NCBI GenBank assembly: GCA_032622095.1
Contig: CP136068.1
Coordinates: 184,576,796 to 184,640,795, forward strand
Source: Siphonodentalium dalli
Taxonomy: Eukaryota; Mollusca; Scaphopoda; Gadilida; Siphonodentaliidae
DNA length: 64,000 nucleotides
Direction of reading: 5' to 3'
Positions 23,601-32,579 of this stretch are shown in pieces; the first letter of the stretch is position 1, and each line of letters begins with the position of its first letter. The notes below the pieces were generated by a model that was not told where the DNA came from, made no database searches, and worked only from the letters and a program-made list of their open reading frames with translations. The position numbers and the translations under genes are program-made.

Positions 23601-25328
23601 GTGATTGGTTTGAAATAGAACCGTAACACGCACCCGTGTTGATTACGAGGCCACAGCTCCCAATCATCAACCCCTATCGGGATACTTTCACAGCTATTTT
23701 ACAGAAGAATAACACGGGTATAATTTATGGTCAGTGTTTGTCTTCAGAATTCGTTACATATTTTATACGCCACGAAAAACAAAGAAATTGAGCCCACGTA
23801 GCTTGATTTTCAGTGATAACATGTTGATATTTACGCGTTAACTCGGTAATACCGAGTTAACTGTGGTCTAGAGTTCAGATTTCGATAGAACGGCACTTCT
23901 GCAGCCTCTGTTCATTCAGGAAAGTATACTATATTCAAGATATCTATAATTATGCGTGACTTTGTCACAAAAATGATTATTTTCAATCATCAGGAACCGT
24001 AACAAATCAGGCAAGAACCATCACAATACCGGCGATAGAACGACTTCCGATGTAACAGTTCCTACACAGTGACCACTCCAGTGTGTCGTAAAACTTCCCC
24101 TAGCAGCCCCATTTACCCTACCAGCCCCATTTACCCTACCAGCCCCATTTACCCTACCAGCCCCATTTACCCTACCAGCCCCATTTACCCTACCAGCCCC
24201 ATTTACCCTACCAGCCCCATTTGTCCACAGGTTTGAGAGTGATATGATCTCTCAATAAGCACATTGACAATTGCAAGTATGTGGTCAATGATCTTTTTGA
24301 GGTTTTGGAATAGAGTGTGAGTTTTTTTATTTGACTTTACCACTTAAAGCCACAAGGCAGTTTGTGCTCCAAAACACTATATTATTCGCTTTTGAATTTT
24401 TCCTGGTATCGAAATAGGTCGATAAATATCTGAAATACCTTTCTACGAGCATTATGTACCCCCAAAAAAAAACAACGCATTGAAGTAATGAAAAATACAA
24501 CTATGAATACGGTGTTTGGATCCCAACAAAAAACAACCATTTGCATGACATGGGACAGAAAAGATCGTTCTGTGGTAGTTTCTCTGACATCTGGCGAAAA
24601 GTTGAAAACGGCTGGAAAATGTCAGACTTTTCCAAGTGTTTTTCAGATCATAAGAAGCCGGTATAATAATATTTCGTGTGTTTATCGACCTATCGTATTC
24701 GTCGCTCTGAATTACGTAGAAAACAATATTTGGAGGTTCGAATGAGCCATATCCGTTTACTGTTCGAATCCCCATGTTATAATATTATACAACATATTAT
24801 ATTGGGTTCATTAGTTATTTGTTTCTGTTATCTTAATGTAAACATATTTTTATTTCCAAATCCATACAAATAATATAATATACAGATGACACATATATGC
24901 AACATAGAATAGTTAATGTATATGTGGAAACGATGACCTCATTTTCTTAGTCACACTGGGACAATACAACCTCTAATTCTGAAACCTAAGGGTACGTCCA
25001 TACACTGGCAAGTTTGCGATGTATATTATGCATGCATTTATGTATGTTAACTATTGTATATTATCATTTCCGATGTTGCTGCGCAAGTTTGTATATAACT
25101 TCAGAGAGAGAGTGTGTGTCAGCGTCAGAATACAATTATCAGATAGTATGTACACGAGCACGAGTCATTTTAATTGGAATTATATATTATACACATAATG
25201 CAAAACCAACTAATCCATTGCTAAAATGTGTGATGCATTGTTTTAAAAATATACAGTAACTCACCTTCCAGAACGGCATCCAGTAATAACGCCCATATTA
25301 GCTGAGCATTAATACGTCGCGACCACAT
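8421..25328 (-). CDS. Secreted C-type lectin domain + PAN/apple-like protein, complete 4-exon model
   Basis: The coding sequence joins 25328-25265, 17553-17362, 15917-15699 and 8680-8421 on the minus strand. That is 64+192+219+260 = 735 nt, or 244 residues plus TAA. All three introns are phase 1 with GT/AG ends: donors GTGAGT, GTGAGT, GTAGGT and acceptors TTGCAG, CGGCAG, CTGCAG. Residues 1-21 form a signal peptide with a hydrophobic IWALLL core. Residues 26-155 are a long-form C-type lectin fold with six cysteines (26, 44, 62, 129, 146, 155), an LGL at 93-95 in the WIGL position, and a W-G-W at 104-106. Residues 194-238 are a PAN/apple-like module with cysteines 194, 198, 204, 215, 231 and 238. 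No membrane segment or GPI signal is seen, so the product is probably secreted. The EPN/QPD and WND calcium/sugar motifs are absent (GTP at 122-124, WIP at 141-143), so classical carbohydrate binding is doubtful. Ligand and role cannot be read from the sequence. The matching phases of four separate exons make the model strong; untranslated exons are not determined. Confidence 0.85.
8700..9320. other. Lectin intron 3, no further gene seen
   Basis: Contains a short duplication at 8790-8885 (ACCCATCCT.CAATTTA ... TGCCTGGCTTA). Nothing else is recognised. Confidence 0.5.
9321..10520. mobile_element. 1.2-kb TIR element in lectin intron 3
   Basis: Termini ACACCTCAAAAAAAGAAAGT / ACTTTTTTTTTTTTAGGTGT form TIRs of ~60 bp that continue through CCCCC and ATTCGG.AATATTTATGAG. 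A second internal pair (about 9830-9965 and 10320-10475) shares GGATGGATTTTG and AAGTTGCAAAA. No open frame of useful length; non-autonomous. Confidence 0.75.
10521..11138. other. Lectin intron 3, unassigned
   Basis: AT-rich, with a short CA/CG alternation at 10980-11000. No gene is seen. Confidence 0.5.
11143..12985. repeat. Cluster of GTTTAAACC inverted-repeat elements
   Basis: The terminal motif GGATTCGTCATCTC followed by GTTTAAACC occurs at 11143, 11254, (inverted) 11562-11583 and (inverted) 12950-12985. This gives nested or side-by-side foldback elements. 12240-12420 is a very AT-rich patch. 12440-12545 has the GAAATCGGTCCAGAGGTTTG ... (GATA) layout seen in many invertebrate interspersed repeats. 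Confidence 0.6.
13080..13620. repeat. Fragment related to the 34.2-35.3 kb hAT-like element
   Basis: About four ~150-190-bp imperfect units share TGCTAG.TTTT.CTGTTTTC and GGTGGCCAGTCA with the interior of 34207-35254. No intact termini are recognised here. Confidence 0.6.
13621..14825. other. Lectin intron 3, unassigned
   Basis: Holds diverged ~200-bp repeats mentioning CATCTTG.ATTTTACT (13790 and 14108) and otherwise unique AT-rich DNA. Confidence 0.4.
14827..15530. repeat. Long palindrome flanked by direct duplications
   Basis: 15203-15400 is a near-perfect palindrome centred near 15300, with arms of ~80-95 bp including ACAAGAAAAACACATACTGT. The left flank 14827-14970 and right flank 15386-15530 are direct copies of each other (TATCCATCCCTTAACTA, GCAAAAGCCG.CACGTGATAA, ACATTGGACTCCC). 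The three short frames inside are shadows. Confidence 0.8.
15699..15917 (-). CDS. Lectin gene exon 3: C-terminal half of the C-type lectin domain
   Basis: The exon is 219 nt, phase 1 at both ends, with acceptor TTATTTCGGCAG and donor GTAGGTAC. It encodes residues 86-158: LLGL in place of WIGL, then WGWQDNSGW, VWNGGTPTTDKC, YWIPVDC and YAICQK. Cysteines 129, 146 and 155 complete the domain. At the position of EPN/QPD the sequence reads G-T-P, and at WND it reads W-I-P. Calcium coordination of the mannose/galactose-binding type is therefore probably lost, as in many invertebrate lectin-like domains. Confidence 0.9.
15918..17259. other. Lectin intron 2, no other feature resolved
   Basis: AT-rich. 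16900-17000 has TATGTGTGTA repeats and a GTAACTCGGTCACGCTTCTG segment typical of interspersed repeats. No exon-like frame is seen. Confidence 0.5.
17260..17386 (-). repeat. Tandem duplication of exon-2 3' end with its splice donor
   Basis: Two ~61-bp copies (17260-17321 and 17326-17386) lie ~65 bp apart. Each contains the last ~26 bases of exon 2, the GTGAGT donor and ~30 bases of intron. The second, downstream donor at 17296 is intact, so it could serve as an alternative or decoy 5' splice site. Its use would add 65 nt and shift the frame. Confidence 0.75.
17362..17553 (-). CDS. Lectin gene exon 2: N-terminal half of the C-type lectin domain
   Basis: The acceptor is a pyrimidine tract ending TTTTTGTTGCAG and the donor is GTGAGT; both flanks are phase 1 and the exon is 192 nt. 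It encodes residues 22-85, including the first three domain cysteines (26, 44, 62) and the helix region around TLCRGFGGHML, typical of the first half of a lectin fold. The first ~45 coding bases and the acceptor are repeated many times in degenerate form upstream in intron 1. The last ~26 bases plus donor are duplicated just downstream at 17260-17321. This makes exon 2 the origin, or a beneficiary, of local tandem amplification. Confidence 0.85.
17583..20290 (-). repeat. Degenerate array of exon-2 acceptor/5'-exon copies in lectin intron 1
   Basis: Blocks at about 17583-18070, 19140-19900 and 20155-20290 carry roughly a dozen imperfect copies of a unit also present at the start of exon 2 (17505-17582). 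On the minus strand each unit has an AAAATCTGATTATTTTTG-like pyrimidine stretch, (T/G)CAG, then a version of the first ~45 exonic bases. Acceptor-like AGs that survive lie at about 17781, 17875, 19377, 19524, 19587, 19668 and 19752. Translated in the exon-2 phase, a good copy begins (A)IGQYNGMVSPR against (A)LGQCDITVSPQ in the exon. Many copies are broken and none has a clear donor. The blocks are interrupted by an unrelated insertion at about 18335-18910. Confidence 0.75.
18277..18972. repeat. Insertion flanked by ~55-bp direct repeats, containing a dispersed repeat
   Basis: 18277-18334 and 18912-18972 are direct copies (CTGATAGTCACGAGCAAGAG). Between them, 18370-18790 resembles 28890-29290 (AACCGCTCCGGGATC, CATTTTTGCACC). 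This suggests a solo-LTR-like or duplicated-flank insertion of a non-coding dispersed repeat. Confidence 0.55.
21030..21640 (+). repeat. Three ~125-bp tandem units with a CTAGT end
   Basis: Units repeat CCGATCCGACTCAAATTTGG, GGGAACAATATGGG and CCTTGACCTTGAC. The block begins TCTGTCTGTATGTATGTAT and ends near GCACATCGGCTAGT. The open frame 21058-21456 follows the unit and is not a gene. The CTAGT end hints at a Helitron-derived repeat. Confidence 0.55.
21860..22160. repeat. ~155-bp tandem duplication
   Basis: Two copies share TACAAATATTATTATATGGA and TTTGTAGGAATGCTCA at ~90% identity. Non-coding. Confidence 0.8.
22287..22640 (+). mobile_element. 5' fragment of a CAGGGACGTGGCT hAT-like element
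   Basis: Begins CAGGGACGTGGGCTGGAGGG, matching the left end of 34207-35254, and shares its GGAAATTTCCAACC-type motifs. The right terminus is missing. Confidence 0.5.
24108..24221. repeat. 18-bp tandem repeat, ~6 copies
   Basis: Unit AGCCCCATTTACCCTACC, nearly identical between copies, immediately beside the hAT-like element's target duplication. Confidence 0.95.
24350..24750. repeat. Dispersed repeat also at 39327-39420
   Basis: TTAAAGCCACAAGGCAGTTT ... TCGAAATAGGTCGATAAATA occurs in both places. The right part holds the complement ATCGACCTATCGTA, suggesting a TTAA-flanked foldback. Confidence 0.5.
25265..25328 (-). CDS. Lectin gene exon 1: start codon and signal peptide
   Basis: The ATG at 25328-25326 has an A at -3 (GGCAAGATGT). 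It is followed by 21 codons giving a basic start (MWSRR), a hydrophobic core (LIWALLL) and a VLEA/LGQ region suitable for signal-peptidase cleavage. The exon ends in phase 1 at a strong donor, GTGAGT. It is too short to be found as an open frame and was recognised from the donor plus signal peptide. An AG at about 25370 (TTTTCGACAG on the minus strand) could be the acceptor of a 5'-untranslated exon junction, so transcription may begin further upstream. Confidence 0.75.
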
Positions 25329-25370
25329 CTTGCCAAGTGTCTCCGCTGTATCTGCGAAGGACGCTGTCGA

Positions 25371-26170
25371 AAATTTAAATTAATATCCGAATGTTGTGTG
25401 TTTGTAACCATGGGAACGGTACTCGGTGGTACAATTCTTTCATTGATTTCATCTCAGGAATTGATCATATCCTTGAGACTGTACCCAGTTCACTGAGTCC
25501 GGGTGTTTTTAGTTTATAAGCCTGGGAACAGTAATTGGGCGGTAAATGGCTCTGATTGATTTCCTCTGAGACATCAGTGATATTTTTGAATCGTTTAAAA
25601 TCGGCATCCATTATATGAAGACCATTGTTCGATGTCGTCCCTAAGTGCCTAAAGTAATAATTAACCTCTTCTTTACTAAACGGATTGTCAATTATAAAAA
25701 TTGTATTACATTCCTATGTGAGATTTACCTTGATTACTCGAGCGATTATAAACGATAATTCTGCTAGTGAATCAGTCAATTTAATTAGCACGTTATCGGT
25801 TGAATTCTGGTCTCTGGTCTAGACCACCCTAATAATCACGGTGCTCCAAGTCAGGACTTGGTCTCGCGAAACCACCTGGTCCCAAGCTGGGATCGGCGGA
25901 TTATTGTACAATCAAAGACAAGCAACAACAATCTATGGAGAAAAGCGTGCTGCGCGCTGCATCGAGATTGGGGTGTTGGTGTCGCCAAACCTGAGCACGT
26001 GAAAATGGCTTATCTCCGTATTGTATAGCAGTAACTGTATGCCGTCGCCGTTAGACAGGGATGGGGCAGGGTGGTGCGGATTTATCCCACTCTATGCGGA
26101 TGTCACAACGTTGTCAGTTTTACGGGTGGAGGAAAGTCTACAAAGAGTAAATTTCACCGATAAAACACTC
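25371..26170. other. Region upstream of the lectin start, no promoter called
   Basis: AT-rich with a duplicated ~100-bp motif (AACGGTACTCGGTGG / ACAGTAATTGGGCGG, TTGATTTC.TCT). No TATA box, initiator or upstream exon can be assigned from sequence alone. Confidence 0.4.
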
Positions 26171-26173
26171 AGC

Positions 26174-27139
26174 TATGTATTGTCACTGTATTGTCCCTGT
26201 ATTGTCCCTGTATTGTCCCCGTATTGTCCCGTATTGTCCCAGTATTGTCACTGTATTGTCCCCGTATTGTCCCCGTATTGTCCCCGTGTTGTCCCCGTGT
26301 TGTCCCCGTGTTGTCCCCGTGTTTTCCCTGTATTGTCCCCGTATTGTCCCCGTATTGTCCCCGTATTGTACCCGTATTGTCCCCGTATTGTCCCCGTATT
26401 CTCCCCGTATTCTCCCCGTATTCTCCCCGTATTGTCCCCGTATTGTCCCCGTATTGTCCCAGTATTGTCCCCGTATTGTCCCCGTATTGTCCCCGTATTG
26501 TCCCCGTATTGTCCCCGTATTGACCATTGACCCCGTATTGTCCCCGTATTGTCCCCGTTTGTCCCCGTCTTGTCCCCGTCTTGTCCCCGTATTGTCCCCG
26601 TATTGTCCCCGTATTGTCCCCGTATTGTCCCGGTATTGTCCCCGTATTGTCCCCGAATTATCCCCGTATTCTCCCCGTATTGTCCCCGTATTGTCCCCGT
26701 ATTGTCCCCGTATGTCCCGTATTGTCCCCGTATGTCCACGTATTGTCCACGTATTGTCCCTGTATTGTCCCCCGTATTGTCCCCCGTATTGCCCCGTATT
26801 GCCCCGTATTGTCCCTGTATTGTCCCGTATTGTCCCTGTATTGTCCCCGTATTGTCCCCGTATTGTCCCCGTATTGTCACTGTATTGTCCCTGTATTGTC
26901 CCTGTATTGTCCCCGTATTGTCCCCGTATTGTCCCCGTATTGTCCCCGTATTGTCCCCGTATTGTCCCCGTATTTTCCCCGTATTTTCCCCGTATTGTCC
27001 CCGTATTGTCCCCGTATTGTCCCTGTGTTGTCCCTGTATTGTCCCAGTATTGTCCCTGTATTGTCCCTGTATTGTCCCTGTATTGTCCCCGTATTGTCCC
27101 CGTATTGTCCCCGTATTGTCCCCGTATTGTCCCTGTATT
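26174..27139. repeat. 11-bp minisatellite CCCCGTATTGT, ~88 copies
   Basis: The unit is CCCCGTATTGT with common TCCCTGTATTG variants. 11 is not a multiple of three and the unit has no stop on either strand, so open frames of up to ~340 codons arise in several frames on both strands (PRIVPVLSPYC, GQYGDNTGTIR). These are artefacts. The minus strand has GGGG every 11 bases. Confidence 0.95.
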
Positions 27140-28090
27140 GGAGGACACATTGGGATCGAGCATCCCAGTCAAACAATTTTGCAGCAAATGAACAATCTCC
27201 AGATAAAATTTGTTGAGTTTTGCGCCCGCGTAGTTTCTTTAAGTATGCCTTACTATATGACATTGACATGCGACTCAATCACTCCTTTATTACTATATTT
27301 AGAACAGTTGAATGTTAATTGACTGGACGATCATGTGCTATCATGATTAATCATTCGAATGGATCGAGATTTCATCACAAAAACAATCATGATACCGAAT
27401 TAGTGGAGCACCGATTTTGAATAAATTTTGTGAAATTTGATTTTGGATTATCTCTCTTTTATCTAATTCACAAAACGGCAATATTAAATTATTATATTTA
27501 AATATAACTATAATAGTTGAATTCAGGATGTGCCTGACAAGTTAAACATGAAGCCATCAACGTCAAGCAAGTTATATTATCTACATCGGACGCTTCACGA
27601 TAAGTATACACGTCAAAATGAGATTGGTTAATTATTGGTGCAAACTACTAACACAAGAAAGCTACCGGATGCCTAAAATCGCATATATAAGTTAATTTTG
27701 AAAATTAAAAGACGTTCCAAAACGAAATTGTGCATTAGTCTAGCAGTTCTTAGTACCTACAGGACAAAAAAAAGAAAAAAATATTTTCACCATCCAAATG
27801 TATTGTCGCAGAATAGATTCAGAGACATTCATATTTGAAAATCTGGTGCCTAAAACACATTCAAACATGATAAGTCTATATATTAATATTTGGTGCATAT
27901 TTTGATCACTGGAATATAAAAAGTAGGAAATTGCCCTCTCAAACATGTTTATTAAGCTAAAGCAAAAGTTACTTCGCTCCCAACATACTATTACAAAATG
28001 GTAAGAACACAGAAGATGACAATGACACAAAAAAATAGAAGCTGAACAAATACATATGGAAGGAGACAAACCGTTATCATTCTGTGTTCC
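27140..28090. other. Unassigned intergenic sequence
   Basis: AT-rich, with no exon-like frame, hairpin or repeat that I can support. Confidence 0.5.
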
Positions 28091-28377
28091 ACTGTGAGCA
28101 AGCCTGAGTTAAGTGTGCCTACCTTTTGTAGAATGAGGTCCCCGGATGGTGAATTTAGTGTAGCGGGCTAGCATCACCAAATTCACCCTCTGTGAACCTC
28201 GTTCTACATGGCCTCGTCTGCTATAGGAGACATAGACTCAAATTGAACTTCCCAAATGGTGAATATTGTGATGTCCAACCATTGGGAACCTCGATTTTGC
28301 AATGGGCCCTCTGCCAATTTGGCGATATAGAGAAACTAAACTAAAAAAGAAATAAAAGAAGTTTCGGGTCCTACTAA

Positions 28378-28636
28378 AAGCCGACCGCACCCGACCGCAC
28401 CCGTCCGCACCCGTCCGCACCCGACCGCACCGTCCGCACCCGTCCGCACCCGACCGCACCGTCCGCACCCGTCCGCACCCGACCGCACCCGTCCGCACCC
28501 GACCGCACCGTCCGCACCCGTCCGCACCCGACCGCACCCGTCCGCACCCGACCGCACCTGACCGCACCCGACCGCACCCGTCCGCACCTGACCGCACCCG
28601 TCCGCACCCGACGCACCGTCCGCACCCGACCGCACC
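28378..28636. repeat. GC-rich 9/10-bp minisatellite inside the left arm of the 7.4-kb element
   Basis: Units CCGACCGCAC and CCGTCCGCAC, with 9-bp variants, ~26 copies. The complementary arm at 34180-34206 has only about three units (GTGCGGTCGG), so the array expanded on one side. The minus-strand Gly/Arg/Val/Cys-rich frames here are artefacts. Confidence 0.9.
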
Positions 28637-28884
28637 TCTCCCACGGATCAGAGCGAGATAGGGCATGCACTATCTGCAGAATTGACCTGTATGTACCACA
28701 GACCCAACCCCCAAGTCGATATATCGGGTGGAAACAGCACTGTTAACCCTCAACTTGCGGCCGGTTCCGTCAGGTACGCAAAATCAAAAAAGGCACCGAT
28801 CGCACAAACCCTGGCTGCCTGACTAATAGCATCATATCATGCAGCGAATACCACTCTGCATCGAAACATGATATGGCATGCGCT

Positions 28885-29290
28885 TAGCATGACATATAGT
28901 CCGCAACTGCAACTGATGATGGTCTTATCAAAACATTTTAGCATCTTTTTAACTCATTGGGAGTAATTTTCAAAAACCTAGAAATTCTACCTTTGGCATT
29001 AAATGAATCTTGTTTTGTGGGGTACGTTTTAAAACTATTTTCAAAATTCTAATAAACCGCTCCGGGATCCAGCTTCCACCTCAAAATTAATGTCATCAGA
29101 ACGAGGAGCAATTTGTCTGCGAGAAATTGGGACCTTGGTCATCATCACTTTTAGCCTCGAATCTTCTTTAATATGCCTATAGCAGACAAAACTCCCCTTT
29201 CTTTTGACATCCATACATTTGTGCACCACCTTCATTATGAGGGGAAATTATATGACGGATATATATAGGTTTGAGCCATTGTTTCTTTCA
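28885..29290. repeat. Dispersed repeat related to 18370-18790
   Basis: Shares AACCGCTCCGGGATC, ATTGGGACC and CATTTGTGCACC with the insertion in lectin intron 1. Lies within the left arm of the 7.4-kb element as a secondary insertion. Confidence 0.5.
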
Positions 29291-30525
29291 CTATATTTAT
29301 TTTGACAGATGGAAGGGCTATGTGGTCCGCCACGACCGTCAGTCCGTCCTCCGTTCTGACAATACTTATGAATTAACTCATGAAATAACACGGGGACGTT
29401 TGCGGATTGTACAGTGGTAAGTTCCAGGTTCGACACCATATATACATAGGCGGCGACATAACAAACGGCACGGCATCGGAAAGATTTCGCGGGCATACCA
29501 CAACTATGATTCTTCGGTACAAGAGATCATTATTGATTAATATAACATATGCTGGTCCGGGGAATTTTATGATATACTTATAATACTGGAATATCAGCCA
29601 CGGAGATATCAACGTAGCTGTTATGATAATGCGGGAAACTGTAAAATATATTAATTCGTGCGCCCGCGCGCTGCGATCTCGGAGGAATCCGATACCTCTC
29701 GCTACAACAACGGCACCTCCGATGATTATATAACCTGGTCACGACTGCGTGTGGGATTTAAAGTTGCATATGTTGTGTTTTTTATATGTACACCAATATG
29801 TAAGCAATTCATGAGATTCAGGATTCTCTACAATTTTATTTACACTATTTTTATTTTTGACTGGCTAAAACTGCTCCTACGGCAGACTGTCTGTTCATCA
29901 TTAGCATAATATTAGCTTCCGGTGAGCAAGTCGGGGTACCTTGTTTGTGGGCCCAGGACACTGTGGCATCACCCTTTGCTCATAGTGAATATGGGCACCA
30001 TAAAACAGCGATCAGGCAAGTCGCTAGCTGCAGCGGAAGTGAATAAATTAACCCATACGCTGCTGCCGAACAATGATATGCTAATTATTATATAACCAAT
30101 ACCATGCATTTACTATTCAAGTGAGAACTATAATGGATAGTTTCCGAGCAAAATATGCAAGGGTGGTGTCCATATGTACGGAGGGGGCAACACTTTACTT
30201 GGGATAGTGGGTGTCCACAACAACATAGAACATTCGCATTTGCCAGCCGCCTTTTGTAAAGTACCCGAGGTTTCGTGGGGAACCAAACCACTCATATCAT
30301 TTGATAATTGTATCAACTTGCATACACACACTCGGGTAATTTTGAGAGTATATAACTTCAGCTCGTGGTGTGTTCAAATGGGTTAAGGGGTCCCCCAAAA
30401 CAGTGACAGTTCGCCTTTCATGTAAGCTGGCAGCTTTTTAGTAATGTGTCCCAGACTTCGGGAACCAACCCATCCATTGTAATTGAGCATTTCCTGATAT
30501 AACTACCATGTCTCAACACCCTCAG
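29291..30525. other. Interior of the 7.4-kb element, no gene
   Basis: Mixed AT-rich DNA. 30007-30075 is the inner TIR segment. 30120-30500 contains imperfect repeats of TCGGGAACCAACCCAT that continue to 32060. Confidence 0.4.
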
Positions 30526-30529
30526 TTAA

Positions 30530-30931
30530 CCCTTTACCCAACAAACCGGCCAAAACCGGCCAAAACCGGCCAAATAAAGCGTCAACAGCCTAAAATATCT
30601 TGGGTCTGTCTCAATAAAACAATACAAATATGGATATCATTGGAACCGGCTCATTGACCACATTGTGATGGTTATAGTTATACCCTGTGCCAATGCATTC
30701 TCTTATATATGCGAGTCGACCATAGGTCGCCTCGCATATATAAGAGAATGCATTGGCCTAAAAAAAATCTTTTTTTAACACTTTTTACCATTTTTTCTTA
30801 CATTCTTTAACAATTTTATAATTTTTAATGTGTTAAGCCAATGCATTCTCTTATATATGCGAGGCGACCTATGGTCGACTCGCATATATAAGAGAATGCA
30901 TTGGCACAGGGCCCTTCTGTTGGGTAAAGGG
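30530..30931 (-). mobile_element. piggyBac-like MITE, second copy
   Basis: TTAA at 30526-30529 and 30932-30935 flanks CCCTTTACCCAACA / TGTTGGGTAAAGGG. It is the reverse of 87-478, with two hairpins at about 30690-30758 and 30836-30904, each an almost perfect palindrome. Three GGCCAAAACC repeats lie near one end. Confidence 0.8.
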
Positions 30932-30999
30932 TTAATATGTGGAGAAAATCATTTCAGTTCGAGGTCTGTTTGAGACTTTGAATGGGATAGGGGCATCAA

Positions 31000-32150
31000 A
31001 ACAATGAAAATTCGACCTTCGTAGTTGTCAGTCGCCTTTTTGGAAAGTACCCTGGGATTTCGGTATTCAAACAACCCATATACAAGGCATATTCCCTGAT
31101 AGCACTACCTATCATTCAAACTGTCAGCTAATATTAAATATAGCTTCAATGCATGTGGTGATCAAGAGTTTAATTGGGTTAAGGGGTCGCACAAAACAAA
31201 AAATAATCGCCTTTGCATACCATTTGACATCCGCTTTTTGTAAGTTGCCAAAGGCTTTCGGGAACCAACCCATCCATACATACATATTGTGTAAGTACTG
31301 ATACTACCACCCTAGCTTTACCCACATCCTCATTCAATATTGAAAGCGATTCTTTCAGTAACTTTAACACTTCAATTCGGTAGGGAGTCCTAAAAGCATA
31401 GCAAATTCGTCTTTATAATTTCACCCATACAGAGCCCCAGACAAACATTAGCAGACGACACTCTTCTAGGTGCTTCTATATATGTGTGGGGCTCCCTGCA
31501 GGGTAATGGATGTTTTTTTATTTTATGTCCTAAAAATTGTAAGAAACATTTATTTAAAAAACATGATAAAAAATTGTTAGGCCAATGCATTCTCTTATAT
31601 ATGCGAGGCGACCTATGGTCGACTCGCATATATAAGAGAATGCATTGGCACAGGGTAAAAAAAATCCCAACTTCCGACTGGATTTGATATGGCGGGCCTT
31701 TATATGTATTCACGTCTTTGAAAGCAATCCTTTCAGTTTGAGTAACACTTGGGTAGGGGGTCCTCATCATAGCAAATTCGTCTTTCTTATTTTTCAACCG
31801 CTTTGTGTAAAACGACACAGGCTTTCGGGATACAATCCACACATATAAATTATGTGTTCTCTGACAGAACTACCTTCCGATCACACTCTCGGAATAGATT
31901 CAGTTCGTATTGTGTTCAAGATTTTAAATCGTGTAGAGTGTTTTCGACAAATAAAAGAATCACATTTTCTATTTGCCATTCATCCGCGTTTTGTAAAGTG
32001 CCACATTATCTCGGGAACCAACCAATCAATAAACATTGTATATTTCTGAAAATAACCATCCTTTGCCCACACATTCGTTTAATATTGATGTTATGTTTTC
32101 AGTTCGTGATGTGTTCAATACTTCTGATAGCGTAGTGGACCTCAAAACAT
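31000..32150. repeat. ~300-bp degenerate units with CTTTCGGGA.CCAACCCAT
   Basis: Several imperfect units (31010, 31230, 31800, 31990, with relatives at 30240 and 30450) share TTTTGTAAAGT.CC and TTCGGGAACCAACC. Probably old tandem copies of a non-coding element; the frames in them are short and shadowed. Confidence 0.45.
31419..31697 (+). mobile_element. Hairpin MITE, partial TGTGACCCGCC family copy
   Basis: CATACAGAGCCCCAGACAAA, TGTGTGGGGCTCCCTGCAGG, one full GCCAATGCATTCTC hairpin (31580-31648), then the 3' TIR CGACTGGATTTGATATGGCG. The 5' half is missing. Confidence 0.7.
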
Positions 32151-32297
32151 AGAACATGTTTGAGCTATATTATAACGCTTGCCACCTTGGTCAGACTAGT
32201 TTATGAGATATAAAACAACATATCCGTTTTTATATATTTTGGTCGATTTAGAGGGACAACGGCAATCACTATGACAGCAACAATGTATATTTTATAA

Positions 32298-32578
32298 TTT
32301 CACCCATACAGAGCCCCAGACAATACATGAGCAGACGATACTCGTCTATATGCTTCTATATATGTGTGAGGCTCCCTGCAGGGTAGTGGGTGTTTTTTTA
32401 TTTTATGTCCTAAAAATTGTAAGAAACAGTTATTTAAAAAAAATTATAAAACATTGTTAGGCCAATGCATTCTCTTATATATGAGAGGCGACCTATGGTC
32501 GACTCGCATATATAAGAGAATGCATTGGCACAGGGTAAAAAATCCCGACTTACGACTGGATTTGATATGGCGGGTCAC
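32298..32578 (+). mobile_element. Hairpin MITE, second partial copy
   Basis: Same layout as 31419-31697: GAGCCCC module, hairpin at 32462-32528, then ACTGGATTTGATATGGCGGG. Arms have one mismatch. The 5' half is missing. Confidence 0.7.
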
Positions 32579-32579
32579 A

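Larger units (their letters stand above)
20438..24071. mobile_element. hAT-like 3.6-kb non-autonomous element in lectin intron 1
   Basis: TIRs of ~110 bp start CACTGTGTAGGAACTGTTAC and end in the complement. They are flanked by 8-bp duplications ACCATTCC (20430-20437) and ACCACTCC (24072-24079), one mismatch. The 8-bp size fits hAT insertion. The interior has no transposase frame and is filled by other repeats (21030-21640, 21860-22160, 22287-22640). Confidence 0.75.

Noticed and set aside
26021-27322. Open frames up to 338 codons on both strands (PRIVPVLSPYC and GQYGDNTGTIR types)
   Set aside because: They track an 11-bp tandem repeat without stops in any of several frames; no start context, domain or unique sequence.
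28238-28670. Gly/Arg/Val/Cys-rich minus-strand frames (98-142 codons)
   Set aside because: Generated by the 9/10-bp GC-rich repeat inside a transposon arm, in three frames at once.
29400-29440. AGTGGTAAG and GGTTCGACACC, resembling tRNA A and B boxes
   Set aside because: Box spacing is far too short and no cloverleaf or acceptor stem can be folded.
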